From contig CAZGMS010000203.1 of NCBI GenBank assembly GCA_964526915.1, positions 1 to 15,159 on the forward strand: a stretch of 15,159 nucleotides of DNA, written 5' to 3'. The translations under genes and the position numbers were made by a program. Position 1 is the first letter of the stretch, and each line of letters opens with the position of its first letter. Below, in pieces: positions 6,877 to 13,897 of the stretch. This DNA is from JAHJDR01 sp964526915. GTDB lineage: Bacteria; UBA10199; JADGCS01. The notes below the pieces were generated by a model that did no database searches, was not told where the DNA came from, and worked only from the letters and a program-made list of their open reading frames with translations.

Positions 6877-7287
6877 TTAATCTCCCGAATGGAGGTTGTC
6901 TTCTTTTTCAACTGCAAATGCGGTCATGTACCTTTTGACCCATTCCAGCAACCGAAGTGTCTCTGTTTGGGCCATTAGGTACGTGGCTTGATTTGTTTGG
7001 GCCAGTTGTTTGATAAAATCTGAATCTTGGTTGGTGTCAGTTTTTTTAATGTGCTCATTTTCAATGAGCCAATTTTTAGCAATAGAGATTGCAGCTTTGT
7101 GTTGTGGCTTGTCTTTTGCGAGACAAAAGGCCAATGTATGTCCCAGACCATTTTTGAGGATCATGGAAGGTGCCGATGCAAAGAAACTTTTGAGTTTTTT
7201 ATGATCCCTTTCTAATTTGAGTATTTCTATCACACGGATCAAGGCAAATTCGGATCGTTTTTGACTCAGTGTTTGTTGCTTTATCAT
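6877..7287 (-). CDS. cmr5: Cmr5, small (Cas11-type) subunit
   Basis: A 136-aa, all-helical small subunit that lines the inner filament of the Cmr complex and contacts target RNA and Cas10. The diagnostic start QTLSQKRSEFAL (5-16) matches the QKRxxxA pattern of Cmr5. A central GLGHTLAFCLAK and a C-terminal ETLRLLEWVKRYMTAF are also family-like. Its ATG overlaps the cmr4 stop (ATGA, 7284-7287) and has GGAGGTG upstream. Length is normal for the family. Confidence 0.93.
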   Translation of the reverse strand: MIKQQTLSQKRSEFALIRVIEILKLERDHKKLKSFFASAPSMILKNGLGHTLAFCLAKDKPQHKAAISIAKNWLIENEHIKKTDTNQDSDFIKQLAQTNQATYLMAQTETLRLLEWVKRYMTAFAVEKEDNLHSGD

Positions 7288-8153
7288 TGAGCACCTCCAT
7301 CAAACCAACTGAGCTTGCAAAGCCCCCGCCCCAAGGTTTCATCACCCCCAATTTGAATAAATCCGCTGATGGATTGATTCAGATAATTTTTAACTTCTTG
7401 TGCTGAATGTTGTTTTGTCTGGCTGTAATAACTGACCACATAAAGAACAGTAGCAGAAGGCAAGAGTTCTTGATAGCGCAACGAACCATCAGAGGTTGTT
7501 CCGGTTGATTCATCAATCTTGATTTGTGTTTGGATCTCGGTACAATTGGAAACCATGTGGTCAAATGTTTGATCCGAAACAATAAAAAAACGTTCAGATA
7601 ATTCCTTGAATCTGTCAGTAACAAAAGTCAGGGGGTGTGATTGATTGTCAATAGGGGCTACAAAATCTTCTAAAACAAGTTCGGGTTCTTGTTGTATTTG
7701 TACAGGAATGGCTCTGCTATCTTGAATGACTGGTATTTGATCGGCTGTTGGCAACCCCAAAAATTCTAAATCAGTTTGAAAACGCTTAAGAATTGCAGGG
7801 GACGTGACCCAAACAAATGGAGCAATATTTGATCTCACAGGAAAGGCCAGTATTTTGGCATCAGAGAATGCAACAGAAGAGCTTTGTGTGTCTTTTCCGT
7901 TGCCTTCATTTGATTCAGATCCAAACACACTCACAACTGAATCTTTAGACTCCAGATTTTTCAATTTTTGTTCGGCATTTCTGCAATGTGCCCTAAAGGC
8001 ACCTTTTACACCAGAAGCCTGAATGACAGGCCAATTGGTGTGTCGTTCACGCTGAATAGGCAAATCAACAGCCCCCGTAGACATACCACTTCCGGCATGG
8101 ATAGGCGAAATGGCGTATAATCCGCAAAGAGCGGTGCATTCATTTTTTTGCAT
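7284..8153 (-). CDS. cmr4: Cmr4, backbone RAMP and target-RNA nuclease
   Basis: A 289-aa RAMP protein that forms the repeating backbone of the Cmr complex. The signature SPIHAGSGMSTGAVDLPIQR (16-35) is typical of Cmr4. Asp30 in VDLPIQRE is the likely catalytic aspartate that cuts target RNA at 6-nt intervals. WPVIQASGVKGAFRAHC (41-57) is the RAMP helix, followed by SVFGSE. The C-terminal glycine loop is GGDETLGRGLCKLSW. The start has AGGAG well placed, nine bases after the cmr3 stop. The protein looks complete and active. Confidence 0.96.
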   Translation of the reverse strand: MQKNECTALCGLYAISPIHAGSGMSTGAVDLPIQRERHTNWPVIQASGVKGAFRAHCRNAEQKLKNLESKDSVVSVFGSESNEGNGKDTQSSSVAFSDAKILAFPVRSNIAPFVWVTSPAILKRFQTDLEFLGLPTADQIPVIQDSRAIPVQIQQEPELVLEDFVAPIDNQSHPLTFVTDRFKELSERFFIVSDQTFDHMVSNCTEIQTQIKIDESTGTTSDGSLRYQELLPSATVLYVVSYYSQTKQHSAQEVKNYLNQSISGFIQIGGDETLGRGLCKLSWFDGGAQ

Positions 8154-8162
8154 AAGAAACTC

Positions 8163-9155
8163 CTATAAAAGGGCAACAAAATTGTCGCCAAGATTCTTGT
8201 TAAACACTGAACCTGCGGGATAAAAACCAGTCAGGGGTTTGTGAAATCTTTTGTGCATATCCCAGCCGCCTCTATACAAAGGGCGGCCTGCTGCCATCAA
8301 ACACTCATCGAGTTCTTTTGTTGATTCAACTGCAGAAAGGGCCATAAAACATTGAGAATTTTCAGCCCTCAATTCCATTATATCCACGCTACATTTTTCG
8401 TAATGGCCAAATCTTTTTTCACCCCCCAACATCATCACCCCATTGCTTGCCAAATCCAGTTTTTGTGTTACTCCAAAAAAAAGAACAACTTCTGGTGCCA
8501 AACGGTAATGAGTAAAGCTGTATAAACAACCCTCTCTGACCTGTCTGTCAGATTTAAGGGCAATGCCAGTTCTTTGTTCTGTTGAATAAAAGGCAGATTG
8601 ATCCAAAATAGTTTTTGTCAGGCATTCGTTGTTTGGTAATGTTGCCAATAGGGTTACTTGGTTTTCTTGTGTTAGCAGAAGATCTTTTGTCATCCATTGA
8701 CCTCCCAGAGTTTTAAGCTCACTGCTTTTACCTTTGGCCCATAGGAGTTGGGTATTGCAAGCCTTAAAGACCTGATTTGTAGTATTCAGGGGTTTTGCCT
8801 TGTAGATTGGGATTGTGTTTTCGGATTTTTCCAGGTTTTTGTCGGTGTACCAATGATAAGGGGTGGGTACAAAGACAGTTTTTTTGTACAGGAACAAAGG
8901 GCCAATCACCTGGAAGGGGGCTTTTTGACCAGACTTGCCAATGGCCAAGTGAACATCTGGTTTGACATCTCCATGATTGTAATCTGTAAAAGAGACATTG
9001 TTTTGTTTGAGGTAGGCTGTTCTGAGTGCGCCCGAAATAGTTTGTGGCGCTGGTGGAAATATGGCGCTGGCAGTGTGGTTTTGACCAATTTCCATTGGTT
9101 GGGCACCCTTAAAAAATAGCGTATCTATTGGCTTAAATGTGTACCATTCAATCAT
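8163..9155 (-). CDS. cmr3: Cmr3, RAMP subunit at the crRNA 5' end
   Basis: A 330-aa Cmr3, which holds the crRNA 5' tag next to Cas10. Family features are FKPIDTLFFKGAQPMEIG (7-24), SAIFPPAPQTISGALRTAYL (30-49), the middle pattern RTGIALKSDRQVREGCLYSF, MMLGGEKRFGHYE and a C-terminal PLTGFYPAGSVF. I chose the ATG at 9155, which has GGGGGG closely upstream and gives MIEWYTFKP at the N-terminus. The longer frame to 9188 would add 11 residues (MWRPFWPKGGL) inside cas10. It overlaps the cas10 stop by 8 bases. Confidence 0.95.
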   Translation of the reverse strand: MIEWYTFKPIDTLFFKGAQPMEIGQNHTASAIFPPAPQTISGALRTAYLKQNNVSFTDYNHGDVKPDVHLAIGKSGQKAPFQVIGPLFLYKKTVFVPTPYHWYTDKNLEKSENTIPIYKAKPLNTTNQVFKACNTQLLWAKGKSSELKTLGGQWMTKDLLLTQENQVTLLATLPNNECLTKTILDQSAFYSTEQRTGIALKSDRQVREGCLYSFTHYRLAPEVVLFFGVTQKLDLASNGVMMLGGEKRFGHYEKCSVDIMELRAENSQCFMALSAVESTKELDECLMAAGRPLYRGGWDMHKRFHKPLTGFYPAGSVFNKNLGDNFVALL

Positions 9156-11910
9156 GAGCCCCCCTTTTGGCCAAAAAGGACGCCACAATCAATCCTTCTG
9201 GTTCAAATTCGAGTTTGTCGTTGATGTCTTGACTGGGTCTTAAGATGACAGGCAAAATGTGTTTTGCAACTTCTGTAGTGTTCACGTTTGAACCTGTTTG
9301 CGATCTTTCAAGTTGTTGCTCCAAAAATTTGACCATGTTCCCGTAGTGGCCAATTTTAATTAGGGCAGTCATTCCATTACGAAATTTTTCCAGTCTGTAA
9401 ATAAGGGATGTTGACAGTTCCTGCTCGTTGTTTTTTTTTGTGTAATTGATGACCTGATTAAAGGATTCCCACAGATCTTGCTGTTGGCCAAAAGCAGTAA
9501 AATTTTTATCCCATTTACCGGCAAAATACCGTGAGCCACCAGATCGTTTTTTAAGTTCAATAGCACAGGCATTGCGCCCGCATTTATTTTTGGCGTGATC
9601 ATCAAGCAGATGGTGCGCGCGTTCAATCATGTGGGACAGGTTTTCCATGTAATGGCAGATCAAAATGCCAGCAGAGATAGAAATATTATCCCCTTGTCCC
9701 ATGCCTGTCGTCAATAGTCCTGGCCGTGGCGTCCATTTTTTATCCAGATCAATGTGTTCAATATTCCCTGTTTTTGGGTCAATGAGATTAAAATGGGCCA
9801 CGTAATGGTTTTTGATCTCTTTTGCAGCCTTTAGCGCTTTGCTAACAGGTAAAACAGCGCAAACGTCGTCGCCACCGGCATAAACAAGACAGCCGTGATT
9901 TTTTTTGATGATGTTGTAAACACTATAGACGGAAAAGTTGCCCAAGGCTTCGGAAATTGCGGCATGTATGGCAGGGGTGATGAGCCGTTGGTTGTGTTTT
10001 GTAAAAATTGCGTTCCAGTTTTTTTGATACAAGGGATCAAAAGTGGTCTGGTTTAAACGTCTAGCCAGTTCGGGGTGCATAATATTTGCCCACTTGGCAG
10101 CAAGAGTTTCTCCATTGATGAGTGAACCCATTTTGTCACCATCCATGAGGAGAATAGCATAATAACAATCGTGGTCTTTGGGTTTTTCTTTGTATTTTCT
10201 TATGAGTGAATCACCTGCAGATATTTTATGCTGTTCATCCTTGTCGTGAAATTCGTTGGCATAATTTTTTCTTTCTTCTTTTGGGACATTATTTAGTTCA
10301 AAGTAGTCGTGGAGTGCAATTTCTGTCGTCATGGGAAAACTATTGGGGCTGTCAAAGACTTTGGATAAGAAATGTTCTTTGTCTTCCTTGATTCGGTAGG
10401 CAAAACGTTTGATAAAACACACGGAACACAGTTTTTCAACATCATTGAGATCGTACCTATCGTTATTGAATGTATTTTGAATGTTTCTCCAAAATTTTTC
10501 GGCTTTTTCATCATAAGGTTTTGCCGGTTCCCCTTCTTTGTGGGGTGTGTCGTGCAAAATCTGGTATTCACCACAAAGATGGCATTTTTCGCCCCCTTCG
10601 GGATTCTTGCTGATTTTTTTTGCTGCTTTTGAGGCCGCAAGGGCAGACTGCAACAATGTATGGCTTGTCGAGTACAAAATCCCCTGACCTTGAGAATAAT
10701 ATTTTTTTTCTTTTTCTATGTTTCCAAAAACTCTCAAAAGATTGATCTGATTATCGTATGAACAATTTGGCAAAACCTCTTTAAAAAATGATTCATCTGA
10801 TTTTTCCAGCAGTTTTGTTGCCACCCACTGGATGTCCCAAAAATTATTATTTTGGGTTTCAAACAGCGTTGCAACATGGTTTTTTTGTTGTTGATCAAGA
10901 TTTAACTTGCCAACCAGCAGATTCTTGATGTTGTCAGCCAATTTTGTCCAAGCCGCACGGATATGTGCCGTGATGGCTGCTGCAATATCATTTGCTTGGG
11001 GGAGCGGTATCAAAAAAATTATTTTATTTGGCAAAGAAGCCACATCACAATGACCACGATCCAAACATTTGATTTTCCATTCTTCATCCAGGTATTTATT
11101 AACCAGGGGTTGATTGATGGGGGACGGATAAAGAATGTGATCGGGTCCCAAATTTTCCATGACCCATCGCAAACCCTCAAAAGCCAACCAGGAGAGCAGA
11201 GTTGACCCTGTCCAGTAGTCACGGAGTTTTCGGGCCTTGCCAATAAATCCCTGCACAGGAGACAAATTCACAACCATCATGCCAACAGATTGACTATTGC
11301 CAGCCAATTTCATGCACGAATAAATTGCCGATGTGAGCCCTGTGTGTTGCCAAATGCTGTGATCAGGAAAACGACTGTCCGCTGGGATGCGGTGCCAGAG
11401 AGCTCCAAGATTGGCAACGTTGTTATTGGCCAAGGCAGTGCGCAATGCCAAATGTGTATAAATGACTCTGGCTTGAGCAAAGCGGGCTTCATCGCCCTTA
11501 AAAGAATCTGAATACCCGCCATCTCCAGGTTTCATGCCAATATTTTCTTTGAGAGACTCAAGCAGTTTTTTGTGGACCGTTTCAATATCACAGCCGTCAG
11601 GTAACTGGATGTGCAAGTGCGCCCTGTCGGCAGTTGGGTGAGTCAGACAGGGATCATTGATAAAATCAATCGCCCCATTTTTGTTTTCATTTGCGCTATA
11701 AGATGGGATTTGGCCCCGTTCAAAACCAGCGGCAATGGAATCAGCAATTTTCCAGAATTCATCCAATGGCTTTTCGAGTCCAAAAAGGCCAAGCAGGCTC
11801 CCCGCACGTGACTCATGGCCTTGAATGCGAAAGACCTTGTCAAAGGGGTCATGGAGGTAGGCTGCAAATTTTTCGTTCCAGTAGTTGGAATCGGGATTTT
11901 TAAATGGCAT
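9148..11910 (-). CDS. cas10: Cas10/Cmr2 large subunit with HD and GGDD sites
   Basis: A 920-aa Cas10 of the Cmr2 type. The N-terminus has a short HD motif AYLHDPFDKVF (His20, Asp21), followed by HESRA as in other Cmr2 proteins, so single-stranded DNA cleavage is possible. A four-cysteine zinc site is formed by CHLC (Cys443, Cys446) and CSVC (Cys495, Cys498). The first palm-like part has AILLMDGDKMGSL (585-597). The cyclase palm has VYAGGDDVCAVLP with GGDD at 679-682, the site that makes cyclic oligoadenylate from ATP. The ATG at 11910 has GGAGGT upstream and overlaps cmr1 by 11 bases; a further upstream start at 11949 is less likely. The coding strand has an A9 run at 9431-9439. Confidence 0.97.
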   Translation of the reverse strand: MPFKNPDSNYWNEKFAAYLHDPFDKVFRIQGHESRAGSLLGLFGLEKPLDEFWKIADSIAAGFERGQIPSYSANENKNGAIDFINDPCLTHPTADRAHLHIQLPDGCDIETVHKKLLESLKENIGMKPGDGGYSDSFKGDEARFAQARVIYTHLALRTALANNNVANLGALWHRIPADSRFPDHSIWQHTGLTSAIYSCMKLAGNSQSVGMMVVNLSPVQGFIGKARKLRDYWTGSTLLSWLAFEGLRWVMENLGPDHILYPSPINQPLVNKYLDEEWKIKCLDRGHCDVASLPNKIIFLIPLPQANDIAAAITAHIRAAWTKLADNIKNLLVGKLNLDQQQKNHVATLFETQNNNFWDIQWVATKLLEKSDESFFKEVLPNCSYDNQINLLRVFGNIEKEKKYYSQGQGILYSTSHTLLQSALAASKAAKKISKNPEGGEKCHLCGEYQILHDTPHKEGEPAKPYDEKAEKFWRNIQNTFNNDRYDLNDVEKLCSVCFIKRFAYRIKEDKEHFLSKVFDSPNSFPMTTEIALHDYFELNNVPKEERKNYANEFHDKDEQHKISAGDSLIRKYKEKPKDHDCYYAILLMDGDKMGSLINGETLAAKWANIMHPELARRLNQTTFDPLYQKNWNAIFTKHNQRLITPAIHAAISEALGNFSVYSVYNIIKKNHGCLVYAGGDDVCAVLPVSKALKAAKEIKNHYVAHFNLIDPKTGNIEHIDLDKKWTPRPGLLTTGMGQGDNISISAGILICHYMENLSHMIERAHHLLDDHAKNKCGRNACAIELKKRSGGSRYFAGKWDKNFTAFGQQQDLWESFNQVINYTKKNNEQELSTSLIYRLEKFRNGMTALIKIGHYGNMVKFLEQQLERSQTGSNVNTTEVAKHILPVILRPSQDINDKLEFEPEGLIVASFLAKRGAHD

Positions 11911-12850
11911 GAATGACCTCCGGACTGGCTGTGCGTGTGATTTGTTCATTCATTATGCTGTATGCCTTTTTGTAAAGTGGGTTTGTATGTTCATAAGGCA
12001 GAAATAGAATTTGACCCCTAAATTTATCATTTGGAGTTTTTATAACTTTCAAAAAGTATGATTTTGTTTGTCTTTGTGATCTCATCCATCCTTCTGTCTC
12101 AGTTCGATCCCTGCTGATGATGGGCAAAGCAATTCTTGACCGCATTTCAAAATGGTGTGGTTTTTCAAGTTCCGGAGACAAGCGGGCACCACGATAGGCA
12201 TTCCCAATTTCCGATAAAGCACCTACCCAATTGTTGTGTTCTTTGAACAAAAACAATGTGCTTTTGTTTGAAAAAGCTGTAAATGCAAGGGGTTCGTTGC
12301 TGATTTTGTCGCGCTTTTCATGTTCAATAAAGTGACAATGCAAACTGCCAAAGCCATTTCTGGATCTGGACCCAAGACAGCCGTATTTAAAAAATGTTTT
12401 AACAGTGTTGGTAACTTTTATTTGATCTTCGCTGTGGAATTGGATTGATAGTTCAAATTTTGTAAGTGGTGGAATGAAGTTTCTTTTGGAATAAGCTTGA
12501 CCAAAAAGATAGTGAATGATCCCAGTTGATTTACCGTGTACACAAAATGGGATGCCAGCTGGCAAATCTGCCCCAACATATTGTTTTGGTTCCTCTTTGT
12601 GAATAATTCTGATTTTAATGGTGGATTTGCTGGCTGTTGAACCAAAAACTCTGTTTTCTTCTTTTTTCATACCGATAACATCATCACTCCCATACAAAGC
12701 CCTCCACCAAAACCTGAGCATTCCCTTAATCGAAGCCGTGCGAAGTTCTGCAACTCTCTGATCTGCACCACTCAAAAACAAAGGCGTCACAACTTCAAGA
12801 TCAAAAGTCCGTTCTTCAATATTGGTGTATCTGGAAATGTAAAATTTCAT
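11900..12850 (-). CDS. cmr1: Cmr1, RAMP subunit of the type III-B effector
   Basis: A 316-aa Cmr1, the RAMP subunit at the crRNA 3' end of the complex. The family signature RTASIKGMLRFWWRALYG (37-54) is unmistakable, followed by NRVFGSTASKSTIKIRI (66-82). GCLGSRSRNGFGSLHCHF is the later glycine-rich RAMP loop. I start at the ATG at 12850 because GGAGG lies six bases before it; the frame continues eight codons further (12874) without a ribosome site. It is the first intact gene of the operon. Its ATG overlaps the stop of the frameshifted HD frame (ATGA, 12847-12850). Confidence 0.96.
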   Translation of the reverse strand: MKFYISRYTNIEERTFDLEVVTPLFLSGADQRVAELRTASIKGMLRFWWRALYGSDDVIGMKKEENRVFGSTASKSTIKIRIIHKEEPKQYVGADLPAGIPFCVHGKSTGIIHYLFGQAYSKRNFIPPLTKFELSIQFHSEDQIKVTNTVKTFFKYGCLGSRSRNGFGSLHCHFIEHEKRDKISNEPLAFTAFSNKSTLFLFKEHNNWVGALSEIGNAYRGARLSPELEKPHHFEMRSRIALPIISRDRTETEGWMRSQRQTKSYFLKVIKTPNDKFRGQILFLPYEHTNPLYKKAYSIMNEQITRTASPEVIHAI

Positions 12851-13174
12851 TGCGCCTCCATTTTTTTTGAACAAACCCTCGATCCAATTTCAAACGGCGA
12901 CTCAATTGTGGGGACAGTGTCCCCACAAATCTTTTGTATCACGATTCCATCAAATAACGAGAATTCATGTTGACCCAGATATTTTTCTAAAAATTCTTCG
13001 GTCCACAATACGTGTTTATGTGTGTAATAACCACCCTGTTCAGAACAACCACGCTTCAGATTCTGGTTTATCAATATTCGGTTCAGCGGCCGCACGCTGG
13101 CCGATTTTGCCCACGTCGTGTAAAAGACCCGCTAACAGCAACAACAAACGCGACGTTTTTGGTGTTTGCGCCAT
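12847..13174 (-). pseudogene. frameshifted Cas10-type HD-domain remnant
   Basis: Frame one runs from an ATG at 13174 to a TGA at 13040 and encodes 44 residues including LLLLLAGLLHDVGKIGQRAA, a textbook HD-phosphohydrolase motif as at the start of Cas10 (Csm1-like) proteins. The sequence continues in the +1 frame with SEQGGYYTHKHVLWTEEFLE, which resembles the second conserved stretch of that same domain, and stays open to a TGA at 12847. The two frames join naturally near 13040-13050. The last 40 or so codons lose any family likeness and contain the 23-bp palindrome. No Shine-Dalgarno site precedes 13174. Most likely a decayed, truncated copy of a second Cas10 N-terminus; a small standalone HD protein or a sequencing indel are alternatives. 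Confidence 0.65.
12906..12928. repeat. perfect palindrome upstream of cmr1
   Basis: TTGTGGGGACA, one central G, then TGTCCCCACAA: two perfect 11-base arms. It lies 56 bases upstream of the cmr1 start. There is no adjacent T-run on either side, so it is not an intrinsic terminator. It could be a solo REP-like element, since GGGGACA/TGTCCCC palindromes occur as dispersed repeats in many bacteria, or an operator for a dimeric regulator of the cas operon. No second copy is seen in the window. Confidence 0.85.
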
Positions 13175-13284
13175 GGGGTGGACATGGCATATTCATTTTC
13201 ATCCATCAACCCCAAAAAAAACACTTGTGTCTTGGCGAAATTTGGATGAAACTGTCGCGCAAATCTTAACCAAAGGAGTTACCC

Positions 13285-13746
13285 ATGAAAAAAATAGCAA
13301 TCCTCGGCGTGCTCGTTATCGCCGTGTTAGTCACCGCGTCAGCCTTCGCCGGCTTTCCCAAGATCAACACAGGCAACAGCACCATGAACAAGGTCGTCAA
13401 CACGGGCGTGAGCACGGCCGTGAACACAACAGTGGCCAGCGATATCAACAAGGCCATCAAATCCTACAACTGTGCCTTCAAGAACAGCACAACAACCACC
13501 GACACCACCTGTGACATGAGCCAGGTCATCAACACGATCAAATCCAAAAAGAGCGCCTTGGAAACCCTGGGTTTGGCCAAGGTTTATGTTCACGTTAAAG
13601 CCAGTGGCAATGACACTACAGCTTACAAACGTTCCAATTTCATCAGAGACCGCCTGTACGGTGAGATGAACTGGTATCGTTACAACGTCAGCTCCAGCAC
13701 AGACAACTCAAATAACCTCGCCATCTGGGTCGAAGTTCAGGATTAA
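13285..13746 (+). CDS. small secreted protein of unknown function
   Basis: A 153-aa protein with a classical Sec signal peptide: MKK, a hydrophobic core IAILGVLVIAVLVTA, and a signal peptidase I site after SAFA (cleavage after residue 22). The mature part of about 131 residues is rich in Asn, Thr and Ser, with two cysteines (Cys63, Cys76) that could form a disulfide. The C-terminal half, from AKVYVHVKASG to LAIWVEVQD, has strand-like ends around a charged helix (KRSNFIRDRLYGE), a weak echo of OmpA-type folds that I do not consider enough for a call. The AAAGGAG site before the start is strong. It is divergent from the cas operon and ends in its own terminator. The 110 bases upstream (13175-13284) must hold its promoter, but I see no convincing -35/-10 pair. 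Confidence 0.88.
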   Translation: MKKIAILGVLVIAVLVTASAFAGFPKINTGNSTMNKVVNTGVSTAVNTTVASDINKAIKSYNCAFKNSTTTTDTTCDMSQVINTIKSKKSALETLGLAKVYVHVKASGNDTTAYKRSNFIRDRLYGEMNWYRYNVSSSTDNSNNLAIWVEVQD

Positions 13747-13773
13747 AGCAAAAACGATCATATCTATTTTATT

Positions 13774-13815
13774 AAAAAACCTTCCTGCTGGCACTCCCAG
13801 CACGAAGGTTTTTTT
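13774..13815 (+). terminator. rho-independent terminator after the secreted-protein gene
   Basis: Left arm AAAAAACCTTC, a C/C mismatch, TGCTGG, loop CACTC, CCAGCA, then GAAGG and seven T. This is a 17-bp stem with one mismatch followed by a T-run, 27 bases after the stop codon. The A-run on the left makes it potentially active on both strands. Confidence 0.93.
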
Positions 13816-13831
13816 ATTTTTTTTGCGACGA

Positions 13832-13860
13832 TTGCATTATCATAAATCTCGTAGTATCAT
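13832..13860 (+). promoter_or_regulatory. candidate sigma-70 promoter of the phosphofructokinase gene
   Basis: TTGCAT (13832-13837), a 17-base spacer, and TATCAT (13855-13860). The -10 matches five of six consensus positions and the -35 only three. The predicted start point near 13867 would leave a leader of about 30 bases before the ATG at 13898. The preceding terminator makes a separate promoter here necessary. Confidence 0.5.
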
Positions 13861-13897
13861 GAGAGTCGGTTATTTAGTATTTTTCTCGGGAGGGCCT

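Noticed and set aside
12867..13514. A 215-codon plus-strand frame crossing the HD remnant and the secreted-protein gene
   Set aside because: It overlaps the start of the secreted-protein gene in another frame, has no ribosome site, and its end is low-complexity His/Arg/Gln typical of a shadow.
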